DNA from: Vibrio agarilyticus
GTDB lineage: Bacteria; Pseudomonadota; Gammaproteobacteria; Enterobacterales; Vibrionaceae
Assembly: GCF_012641465.1 (NCBI RefSeq)
Contig: NZ_JABAIK010000026.1
Coordinates: forward strand, 1 to 42,948
Direction of reading: 5' to 3'
DNA length: 42,948 bases
Shown piece by piece: positions 36,423 to 42,948 of this stretch. Under the pieces are notes generated by a model. That model was not told where the DNA came from and ran no database searches. It was given only the letters and a program-made list of their open reading frames with translations. Positions within the stretch are counted from its first letter, which is position 1; each line of letters begins with the position of its first letter. A program made the translations under genes and the position numbers.

Positions 36423-38482
36423 GAGGATGCCAATCGTGCTATCGCTTGAGCAAAATTCACCGGAGTGACAAATGCAGGGTCATTAAATGGCAAGCGGCCT
36501 TGCCAAAGATTCTCCAAATCGCCAATTAAGTGAATCGCTTCTGAAAGAGTATAGTGACTTTTTACCTGAGCGACTCGATTTGCCAACCAAGATATTAAGG
36601 CCTTCGAGGCCTGTTGTGCCTGCGGCGAGCCACTCAAAGCGAGGTAAGATACCAGATCTGGTAATAAAAGTTGTAAATTTTGCTGGCGCAGTGGCGCTGG
36701 CACTCCCATCACCATAATGGCTTTACTTTGGCGGGATTTTAACGCGATCCCGAGATGCTCCAATACAGACTGCCACGCTAATGCGACGTCAATTAACTCA
36801 GCATCCATTGCCAATGATAGTGGCACTAAAAGCGGCTGACTTTTCAAACTGCCTTGGTATGGCGTTAGCTGAGCGTAAGTTCGGTAATATTCTGCTCGTG
36901 CTAATGAGAGCAATGCCATGGCAGACTTGTCCGCCAGCAAAGCATAACGCGCATCAATAATTGCCACCGCCTTGCCCAACACTTTGACGTCCGGCTCTGC
37001 CTCACTCTTGGCAGTGACCGACTCACTTTGCTCATGTGCCGAGGCGGTAACTGAGGATGAGGCTGGCATCAATTCAGGTGTTCGCATTAGCTCCTGATAG
37101 GCCGAAACTTGTTGTTTTGATGGGTTTGGCGCCCCATGCTCCGAACGAGAAGCACGGCTTGAAGAACGCCCTGTGGCGCTTTCAGCGCGCCAGTGCCCAT
37201 CAATATGCTCTGACTTTAGCGGTGCTAACGCAGATGACGGGCGATCATCGGAAACAAAATGGGAAGCGTCACTGGGTAATGTATAACGCTTGCCCGCTCG
37301 CGATTCTTCAACGGTCTCTGGCACAGAAGAGTGAGCATTTGGTGCTTGATAATCCGTAGTCAGAGTTGCCCTGCTCGCGATCACATTGCCGGTTTCAGGC
37401 TGACGCTCAACTTGCTCCTGCGGTGAAAGTTCCTGCGGATACACGCCTCGCACCGAATCAGGCTCGGCGTGCTGTGGCAACGCTAACCCTTGCGCCAATG
37501 CACTGGCGAGCGCCTGATAAATGAAGTCATGCACCAATCGAGCTTGGTGAAACCGCACTTCATGCTTCGCCGGATGCACATTGACATCCACCTGATGTGG
37601 GTCCAACTCAATGTACAATACGTAAGCGGCATATTGATCAGGTCGTAGGTTACTCTCATAGCTTTGACGAATCGCATGGTTAATGAGCTTATCGCGCATC
37701 ATGCGGCCGTTCACATAGCAGTATTGCAAATCACTTTGCTGACGCGCCCCTTCTGGGGTCGCAATCCAGCCTTTTAATGATAAGCCTTGATGTTCCAACG
37801 TCACCGCAAGCATATGACGAACAAAACCCGCCCCACACACCGCCGCTAATCGTTTCTCTTTTTGGGTTTCGTTAGTCGCAATCCGATACTGACGCACCAC
37901 TTTACCGTTGTGCCTCAAGGTAATAGCGACATCAAATCGACTCAAGGCAATACGTTTAAGTAGCTCATCAATATGGGTAAATTCGGTTTTTTCAGTGCGC
38001 AGGAATTTGCGGCGCGCTGGCGTATTAAAAAACAGATCCAGCACTTCAACTGTGGTGCCTACGGGGTGCGCACTGGGTTGCAATTTCACCGCCATATCGC
38101 GGCCTTCAGCGTAAGCGCTCCAAGCCTCTTCTTGCGTGGCGGGGCGAGAGGTTAAAGTGAGTCGCGAGACAGAGCTAATACTGGCTAAGGCTTCACCGCG
38201 AAAGCCCAAGCTGATAATCGCCTCGAGATCATCCAAACTGTGAATTTTGGAGGTCGCATGGCGACTCAGTGCAAGCCCCAATTCATCTTTCGCAATACCA
38301 CTGCCGTTGTCACGCACGCGAATGAGTTTCGCGCCACCTTTCTCAATATCAATATCGATACGGGTTGCACCAGAATCGATGCTATTTTCCACCAACTCTT
38401 TGACAACAGACGCTGGTCGCTCCACGACTTCGCCTGCGGCAATTTGGTTAGCCAATCGCGCTGGAAGAATTTGAATGGCCAC
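36419..38482 (-). CDS. mutL: DNA mismatch repair protein MutL
   Basis: MutL links mismatch recognition by MutS to the MutH nick and UvrD helicase. The 687 residues have an N-terminal GHKL ATPase with [22 protein letters not shown] and [17 protein letters not shown] long, low-complexity Ser/Pro/Glu-rich linker follows (about 335-505), then a C-terminal dimerisation domain without a visible DQHAxxER-type endonuclease motif, as expected where MutH exists. The start is GTG at 38480-38482, 4-5 bases after AAGGAGG. It lies between amiB and miaA. Confidence 0.97.
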   Translation of the reverse strand: MAIQILPARLANQIAAGEVVERPASVVKELVENSIDSGATRIDIDIEKGGAKLIRVRDNGSGIAKDELGLALSRHATSKIHSLDDLEAIISLGFRGEALASISSVSRLTLTSRPATQEEAWSAYAEGRDMAVKLQPSAHPVGTTVEVLDLFFNTPARRKFLRTEKTEFTHIDELLKRIALSRFDVAITLRHNGKVVRQYRIATNETQKEKRLAAVCGAGFVRHMLAVTLEHQGLSLKGWIATPEGARQQSDLQYCYVNGRMMRDKLINHAIRQSYESNLRPDQYAAYVLYIELDPHQVDVNVHPAKHEVRFHQARLVHDFIYQALASALAQGLALPQHAEPDSVRGVYPQELSPQEQVERQPETGNVIASRATLTTDYQAPNAHSSVPETVEESRAGKRYTLPSDASHFVSDDRPSSALAPLKSEHIDGHWRAESATGRSSSRASRSEHGAPNPSKQQVSAYQELMRTPELMPASSSVTASAHEQSESVTAKSEAEPDVKVLGKAVAIIDARYALLADKSAMALLSLARAEYYRTYAQLTPYQGSLKSQPLLVPLSLAMDAELIDVALAWQSVLEHLGIALKSRQSKAIMVMGVPAPLRQQNLQLLLPDLVSYLALSGSPQAQQASKALISWLANRVAQVKSHYTLSEAIHLIGDLENLWQGRLPFNDPAFVTPVNFAQAIARLASS

Positions 38483-38517
38483 ACCGCCTCCTTAACCATC
38501 GATCCTCAAAAAGCATC

Positions 38518-40248
38518 TTAATGAGGAATATTGAGAATTTGCCCCACCGCCAACTCATCTGAGCGCAATTTATTTTCGCGGCGTATCGCTTCAACAGTGA
38601 CGCCGTATTTCGCGGCGATTTTGCCTAAATATTCTCCGCGAGTCACTTTGTGTCGGCGCAAAGGCAAGTCTGCGACATTAACCGTAAGCGTTAATTTTTG
38701 CCCGACTCGCAATGTATCGCTACGCAAATTATTTTGCTGCTTAATGGCTGCGACGGAGACGCCATAACGTGTGGCAATCTTGCCAAGAAACTCGCCCGAA
38801 GCAACGGTATGCACCAGCGTTTTTGTCGCTGAGTGAGCCGCTGAGGCAGGCGCTGACGAAGCACTCGTCGCATTAGGAATTTTGAGCAACTGGCCAATGG
38901 CTAATCCACTCGACGTTAAGTTATTCGCTTTCATAATCGCTTGTGTCGAAGTGCCATAACGTTTAGCAATCAGCGACAGAGCATCACCACGCACCACTTT
39001 ATGCCATATGGGCTTCACTTGAGCTAACCCTGTGCCTTCCGGCGGGTTCTCTTTTAAGTATTGCACTATCGCTTTGGTCAACGCATTCACCAATTTGTCT
39101 TGATGATCACGTTGGAACAGCAAACGTTCTTCGGTCGGATTAGAAATAAACCCAGTTTCCACCAACACCGAGGGGATCTGCGGCGAGCGCAATACCGCTA
39201 AACTGGTGTTAATCGGCTTGTTATTGTGTAGCTTAGTGACCTTGCCCATTTCCGACAAAATTGATGTCGCCAGCTTATAGCCCTCTTTTTGTGAATGGCT
39301 AAATTGCAAATCAAGTAGCGTTTGGTTGACATTCCGATCGTTAATATTGCCCGCAAATGCGGTGCCAGAGCCACCGAGCAGCTCAGACTGCTTTTCATGA
39401 TTTTCAACCCAACGTGCAATTTCGGTATTAGCACGGCGCGTGTTTAATACGAATACCGAGCCTCCGCGTGGCTGAGGTGAGGTAAACGCATCTGCGTGAA
39501 TCGAAACCAAAAGATGCGCATCGGCTTCACGTGCGATGGCGACCCTTCGGTTAAGATTGACAAAATAATCACCACGGCGAGTCAATTTGGTGGTGATCCC
39601 AGGAATCGCATCCAATTTCTGCGCTAATTTTTGCGAGATCGACAGTACCGCGGTTTTTTCATATTTGCGTGTCGGGCCGATAGAGCCAGGATCTTCGCCG
39701 CCGTGGCCGGGATCGATAGCGATCAAAATATCACGCGCTTTAGGCATTTTTACCGGTTGTGGCTGAGACACACTCGCTGAGGATTTTGTGGCGCTAGGCG
39801 CTTTGGCGACTGGTTGAGTTTGCTTACTGGCGCCAGATGGATGATTAAGGTCAATCACCAAGCGATGCCCGTAGCGCCCTCCGGGTGTCGGTGCGAGCTT
39901 AAAAAGTTGAGCGTCACTGGCTGTCTTTAGCTCAAGAACCAAACGGTAGGTGCCTTTTTCCGGTGGCGTGCTAGCTCGTACTTTACTCAACACCGGGCTA
40001 TCACTGACATTCATCGGCAGTGGCGCTTTAGACTGAGTCTGTTTTAGATCCACCACCAAGCGATTGGGTGAGGAGAGCGAAAAATAACTGAAACTGACTT
40101 CTTCAGCGACATCAATCACCACACGAGTTTCATCAGGAGATGGCCAGACGCGGATCCCCTGCAACACATTCGCTTGAGCGGAAGCTAAAAAAAACAGTGA
40201 CAGTGCGGTTAACATCACCGCAAACCAAACGCGTGTAATGTTTAGCAT
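38518..40248 (-). CDS. amiB: N-acetylmuramoyl-L-alanine amidase AmiB with three LysM repeats
   Basis: AmiB cleaves the peptide stem from MurNAc at the septum so daughter cells separate; it is activated by EnvC and NlpD. The 576 residues have a signal peptide (cleavage near 26, SAQA), an AMIN domain (about 28-135), a linker, and a zinc amidase domain (about 172-402) with His182 in [10 protein letters not shown], Glu197, His251 in VSIHADAF and catalytic Glu364 in [10 protein letters not shown]. Three LysM repeats (about 414-458, 478-522, 530-575) follow; E. coli AmiB has one. The start overlaps tsaE by 7 bases. Confidence 0.95.
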   Translation of the reverse strand: MLNITRVWFAVMLTALSLFFLASAQANVLQGIRVWPSPDETRVVIDVAEEVSFSYFSLSSPNRLVVDLKQTQSKAPLPMNVSDSPVLSKVRASTPPEKGTYRLVLELKTASDAQLFKLAPTPGGRYGHRLVIDLNHPSGASKQTQPVAKAPSATKSSASVSQPQPVKMPKARDILIAIDPGHGGEDPGSIGPTRKYEKTAVLSISQKLAQKLDAIPGITTKLTRRGDYFVNLNRRVAIAREADAHLLVSIHADAFTSPQPRGGSVFVLNTRRANTEIARWVENHEKQSELLGGSGTAFAGNINDRNVNQTLLDLQFSHSQKEGYKLATSILSEMGKVTKLHNNKPINTSLAVLRSPQIPSVLVETGFISNPTEERLLFQRDHQDKLVNALTKAIVQYLKENPPEGTGLAQVKPIWHKVVRGDALSLIAKRYGTSTQAIMKANNLTSSGLAIGQLLKIPNATSASSAPASAAHSATKTLVHTVASGEFLGKIATRYGVSVAAIKQQNNLRSDTLRVGQKLTLTVNVADLPLRRHKVTRGEYLGKIAAKYGVTVEAIRRENKLRSDELAVGQILNIPH

Positions 40249-40706
40249 AAGTCCATTTGATCAAGCAGTTGAGCCGCATAAGCGGTGTTTGCAGTCAATG
40301 TTGCGCTCCGCTCGACGCCCTGATAGCGCATATCAATATCCAGATCCGCAGCGGGCAACAAACCAGCACCCTTCTCTGGCCACTCGACTAAACAAATAGC
40401 ATCATCGGTGAAGTAATCTCGAATCCCCATAAACTCGAGCTCTTCTGGATCGGCTAAGCGATACAAATCAAAATGATACACCTGCCAATCAGCCAGTTGA
40501 TAAGGCTCAACTAAGGTATAGGTTGGACTTTTTACATTACCTACGTGACCAAGAGCACGAATAAAACCGCGACTGAATGTGGTTTTTCCCGCCCCCAAAT
40601 CACCATGGAGATAAATCGTGGTCTGCTGTGAACACAGCTTGGCTAGTTTTGCGCCTAATGCGACGGTTGCCTGCTCATCGGCAAGCTCAAATGTTTTGAT
40701 CTTCAT
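40242..40706 (-). CDS. tsaE: tRNA t6A biosynthesis ATPase TsaE
   Basis: TsaE is the ATPase of the TsaBDE complex that makes threonylcarbamoyladenosine at A37 of ANN-decoding tRNAs. The 154 residues show the Walker A loop [14 protein letters not shown] (about 35-48), [12 protein letters not shown] and VEWPEKG. I chose the ATG at 40704-40706, which gives [18 protein letters not shown]; an upstream ATG at 40727 lacks a ribosome binding site. It leads tsaE-amiB-mutL-miaA. The usual upstream neighbour nnr is missing. Confidence 0.93.
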   Translation of the reverse strand: MKIKTFELADEQATVALGAKLAKLCSQQTTIYLHGDLGAGKTTFSRGFIRALGHVGNVKSPTYTLVEPYQLADWQVYHFDLYRLADPEELEFMGIRDYFTDDAICLVEWPEKGAGLLPAADLDIDMRYQGVERSATLTANTAYAAQLLDQMDLC

Positions 40707-41037
40707 AGTCGTTACTCTATTACGCATTTGGCAAAGACGTTCGCCTCTCAGTTGCGTTAACTTTCTTTATTTTTAGGCCCGCTAAGATGACAATCATTTT
40801 TAACAACGTTAGGCGCTAGAGGAACGATGTTGAATGACTGACAGTCTCTATACCCAAACAACTTGGCGTTGCAGGTCAGCGGGATACGAGCTGAGGTCAC
40901 ATAGTAAACTGGGACGTTTTTCAAAGACAAGCTTCCGCCCCAACCTTTCGTTGTTTTTCTCGCACTGTAACACAACACAGTGGCACTCCTTAGCTTGATC
41001 CGTTAAGATCCGCGGCCATTCTCATCAGGGTGATCAT
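40707..41037. other. 331-base divergent gap between tsaE and queG
   Basis: No gene is visible. In E. coli and, as I recall, V. cholerae this slot holds nnr. Bases 40849 to about 40915 are an ERIC-like left portion. CACTGT (40963-40968) and ACAGTG (40977-40982) form a small dyad upstream of queG. The queG ribosome binding site AGGG is 7 bases before its ATG. Neither promoter could be set with confidence. Confidence 0.6.
40849..40915. repeat. ERIC-like element, left portion
   Basis: TATACCCAAACAACTTGGCG at 40849 matches the left end of the element at 31281 almost exactly, followed by GTTGCAGGTCAGCGG and then degenerate interior sequence. No right end is visible. Confidence 0.65.
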
Positions 41038-42165
41038 ATGGACTACGCAGCGCTGGCACAACAGATCAAAGCATGGGGCCGTGAATTGGGCTTTCAACAA
41101 GTTGGGATCTGCGATATCGATTTACATGATCACGAAGCGCCCCTGCAAGCTTGGCTCGACGCCGGTTATCATGGCGAAATGGCGTGGATGGCACGTCACG
41201 GTATGATGCGCGCGCGCCCTGCCGAATTATTGCCAGGTACCATTAGAGTCATCAGTGTGCGAATGGACTACCTTCCGCCCAACGCACAATTTGCCAGCAA
41301 CCTCAACACCCCGACACATGGCTACGTCAGTCGCTATGCACTGGGCCGTGATTATCACAAACTCGTGCGTAAACAGCTGACACTATTAGCGCAAAAAATC
41401 GAACACGAAGTTGGCAAGCTAGGTTACCGACCTTTTGTTGACTCCGCCCCCATCCTTGAGCGCCCACTGGCACAAAAAGCTGGACTGGGTTGGACGGGAA
41501 AACACTCACTCATCATTAACCCAAACGCAGGATCTTGGTTCTTTCTTGGCGAGCTACTGGTGGATATTCCGCTCCCGGTTGACACTGCGGCAATAAATCA
41601 GTGTGGTAAGTGCGTTGCTTGCCAAACCGCCTGTCCAACTCAGGCCATTGTTGCTGATGGTATTGTCGATGCCCGCCGCTGCATTTCTTATCTCACCATC
41701 GAGTTTGATGGCGTGATCCCAGAAAAGTTTCGTCGCGCAATTGGAAATCGCATTTATGGTTGCGATGATTGTCAATTAGTCTGCCCTTGGAATCGCCATA
41801 CTCCACTGACTGAAGAGGTGGACTTTCACCGTCGTCACTCATTCGACAACCCCAACTTATGCGACTACTTTTCATGGAGTGAAGCGCAGTTTCTCAAGCA
41901 AATGGAAGGCTCACCTATCCGTCGCATAGGTCATTGGCAATGGCTGCGTAATATTGCAATTGCACTCGGGAACGCACCTTATTCACCGAGCATAGTGACC
42001 GCATTAACAGCGCGGCTCGGCGAACATAACGTGCTGGATGAACATATCCACTGGGCTTTGGCAGAGCAGCAGCAAAAAGCGACTCAAGCCTTACCTTTTC
42101 AAGCAACCAGTCAGCAAATGCGCCTCATTCGAATTGTGGAAAAAGGCTTACCGCGAGACGCTTAA
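41038..42165 (+). CDS. queG: epoxyqueuosine reductase QueG
   Basis: QueG reduces epoxyqueuosine to queuosine in tRNA using cobalamin and two [4Fe-4S] clusters. The 375 residues have the cobalamin domain with FVDSAPILERPLA (catalytic Asp135). A bacterial ferredoxin-like region carries eight Cys: C189, C192, C195, C199 (CGKCVACQTACP), C215, C242, C245 and C249 (YGCDDCQLVCPWN). A HEAT-like C-terminal part follows. The length is close to E. coli QueG. It diverges from tsaE and precedes the tRNA-Gly genes, as in E. coli. Confidence 0.97.
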   Translation: MDYAALAQQIKAWGRELGFQQVGICDIDLHDHEAPLQAWLDAGYHGEMAWMARHGMMRARPAELLPGTIRVISVRMDYLPPNAQFASNLNTPTHGYVSRYALGRDYHKLVRKQLTLLAQKIEHEVGKLGYRPFVDSAPILERPLAQKAGLGWTGKHSLIINPNAGSWFFLGELLVDIPLPVDTAAINQCGKCVACQTACPTQAIVADGIVDARRCISYLTIEFDGVIPEKFRRAIGNRIYGCDDCQLVCPWNRHTPLTEEVDFHRRHSFDNPNLCDYFSWSEAQFLKQMEGSPIRRIGHWQWLRNIAIALGNAPYSPSIVTALTARLGEHNVLDEHIHWALAEQQQKATQALPFQATSQQMRLIRIVEKGLPRDA

Positions 42166-42271
42166 GGGTCCGAACGGCAAATTAAGTTTCGAATCAGGAT
42201 ATTAGGCTAGGTCACATCGAAGCTGGAATCCGCTTATTAAGCAAACTTGATGTCACTCTCATTTTAGGCTC

Positions 42272-42280
42272 TGTGGAAAA
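42272..42280 (-). promoter_or_regulatory. DnaA box (TTTTCCACA)
   Basis: Reads TTTTCCACA on the minus strand and fits the TTWTNCACA consensus. It is 246 bases from the perfect pair. Weaker one- or two-mismatch matches lie at 42320-42328 (TTAAACACA) and 42514-42522. Confidence 0.6.
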
Positions 42281-42525
42281 CATTTTCGTTTACCAATACT
42301 TTTTCGTGCTTGAAAAAAGTTAAACACAAGAGTAAGAAATGATAAGGATCAAATAAACACCGTGTTTTGATCACAAAAAAACACGTACCAAAACGACCAT
42401 CTTCGATATTTACTTTAAAAATCAATAAAATAAAAGAAATGACTTAACAAAATGTTGTCATTAAAACTGAAAAGATCTTTCCGTTACTGATTTACCCAAG
42501 TGCCAAAAACATGTTATCAACCAAC

Positions 42526-42534
42526 TTATCCACA
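42526..42534 (+). promoter_or_regulatory. perfect DnaA box (TTATCCACA)
   Basis: TTATCCACA is the highest-affinity DnaA box sequence. It is the left arm of an 11-bp inverted repeat (ACTTATCCACA at 42524-42534, TGTGGATAAGT at 42545-42555) with a 10-base spacer. Confidence 0.85.
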
Positions 42535-42544
42535 TAATTCATTT

Positions 42545-42553
42545 TGTGGATAA
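42545..42553 (-). promoter_or_regulatory. perfect DnaA box (TTATCCACA), inverted partner
   Basis: TTATCCACA on the minus strand, facing the box at 42526. The two boxes have start-to-start spacing of 19 bases, close to two helical turns, so two DnaA molecules could sit on the same face of the DNA. Confidence 0.85.
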
Positions 42554-42601
42554 GTCTGTTAATCAATTCATATTATCTAGGTACAAGCTATCATACCTGT
42601 T

Positions 42602-42614
42602 CAATATTTTGATT
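42602..42614 (-). promoter_or_regulatory. perfect IHF consensus site
   Basis: On the minus strand AATCAAAATATTG matches WATCARNNNNTTR at every defined position. It lies 48 bases from the inverted DnaA box pair. E. coli datA needs both DnaA boxes and an IHF site. Confidence 0.6.
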
Positions 42615-42754
42615 GAGGCCTTTTTATAGACGAGAAAAATATCCGAAGCGGATTTATCGGACATTTATTTTTTTGGGGATTCATGCTTCGCAGCATTAGA
42701 AAAAGAACAGTAAACACACCAAAGCGTGCTTAACTACAGCCTATCACTGAAATT

Positions 42755-42830
42755 TGGAGCGACACACGAGGTTCGAACTCGTGACCTCAACCTTGGCAAG
42801 GTTGCGCTCTACCAACTGAGCTAGTGTCGC
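42755..42830 (-). tRNA. tRNA-Gly (anticodon GCC)
   Basis: The 76-base gene folds as a standard tRNA: acceptor arms GCGACAC and GTGTCGC, anticodon stem-loop CAACC-TTGCCAA-GGTTG with anticodon GCC at 42795-42797, and T loop GTTCGAAC. The discriminator is T and the 3' CCA is encoded (TGG at 42755-42757 on the plus strand). It reads glycine GGC and GGU. It is followed in tandem by a second copy 47 bases upstream in its own direction, as in the E. coli glyVXY cluster next to queG. Confidence 0.98.
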
Positions 42831-42877
42831 AAATCATTGCTTATCACAATGGCGGATGATGACTCATCCAAAGAAGC

Positions 42878-42948
42878 TGGAGCGACACACGAGGTTCGAA
42901 CTCGTGACCTCAACCTTGGCAAGGTTGCGCTCTACCAACTGAGCTAGT
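42878..42948 (-). tRNA. tRNA-Gly (anticodon GCC), cut by window end
   Basis: This is a second copy identical to the first over the 71 bases present, including the encoded CCA and anticodon GCC. The first five bases of the tRNA (GCGAC) lie beyond the window. Spacing between the two genes is 47 bases, so they are probably cut from one transcript; further copies may follow outside the window. Confidence 0.97.

Larger units (their letters stand above)
42166..42754. other. gene-free queG to tRNA-Gly region, candidate datA-like locus
   Basis: This 589-base AT-rich stretch has no credible gene. It contains two perfect DnaA boxes in an inverted pair, a third box matching TTWTNCACA, weaker partial matches, and a perfect IHF consensus, each listed separately. 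It lies between queG and tRNA-Gly genes; from memory, E. coli datA lies in this same queG-glyVXY neighbourhood. datA binds DnaA and IHF and promotes ATP hydrolysis by DnaA. Function here is inferred from content and position. CGTGTTTT and AAAACACG (42361-42385) form a further dyad. Confidence 0.6.

Noticed and set aside
40757-40978. 73-codon minus-strand frame in the tsaE-queG gap
   Set aside because: It reads through the ERIC-like element and has no homologue I recognise; it does not resemble nnr.
42361-42385. CGTGTTTT/AAAACACG dyad as a CRP site
   Set aside because: Only one TGTGA half is visible at the correct register; the other half does not match.
42683-42696. ATGCTTCGCAGCAT as a tRNA operon terminator
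   Set aside because: The 5-bp stem is not followed by a T run on the minus strand, which is the direction needed.

Overview
This is a chromosomal segment of a Vibrio or close relative (Vibrionaceae). It carries the sodium-motor gene motX, a vibrio-type CRP, ERIC-like repeats beginning TATACCCAAACAA, and gammaproteobacterial housekeeping synteny. No phage, insertion sequence, integron, CRISPR array or restriction system was seen, so this is core genome. The most interesting material is in the intergenic DNA and in departures from the usual gene order.

Layout. (1) 1-5465, minus strand: the str operon (rpsL, rpsG, fusA, then a tuf gene cut by the window edge), preceded by yheO-tusD-tusC-tusB. 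(2) 5656-17187: a block matching E. coli fkpA to crp. It holds fkpA, slyX, slyD, yheV, kefB, kefG, yheS, yheT, yheU, prkB and crp, with two additions: a seven-bladed WD40 lipoprotein gene ahead of slyX and a TIGR02444-type gene after yheS. (3) 17226-21962, minus strand: an arginine succinyltransferase cluster (argD/astC, astA, astD) ending in a DUF1338 gene. (4) 22390-24961, minus strand: pabA, trpS and gph. (5) 25158-42165: a block matching E. coli queG to rlmB. It holds rlmB, rnr, purA, yjeT, hflC, hflK, hflX, hfq, miaA, mutL, amiB, tsaE and queG, with motX between purA and rnr, no nnr between tsaE and queG, and yjeT on the opposite strand. (6) 42166-42948: a 589-base gene-free stretch followed by two tRNA-Gly(GCC) genes, the second cut by the window end.

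How the genes work together: translation (S12, S7, EF-G, EF-Tu, tRNA-Gly, TrpRS), tRNA and rRNA modification (TusBCD, MiaA, TsaE, QueG, RlmB), RNA control and decay (Hfq, RNase R), protein folding and quality control (FkpA, SlyD, HflKC), ribosome rescue (HflX), DNA repair (MutL), cell separation (AmiB), potassium efflux under electrophile stress (KefB/KefG), and global or catabolic control (CRP, arginine catabolism).

Strongest observations. The queG to tRNA-Gly gap holds two perfect DnaA boxes in an 11-bp-arm inverted repeat, a third box, and a perfect 13-base IHF consensus, in the position where I recall E. coli datA lying; this is a candidate vibrio datA-like locus. motX has an exact sigma-28 promoter (TAAA-N15-GCCGATAA). 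A perfect 11-bp hairpin with a U-rich tail sits between rpsG and fusA. The gph-rlmB boundary, where rpe and dam would be expected, looks like a rearrangement junction. The window also shows a 33-base minimal form of the ERIC-like element and a run of four overlapping or closely packed genes with non-ATG starts (yheO-tusDCB).
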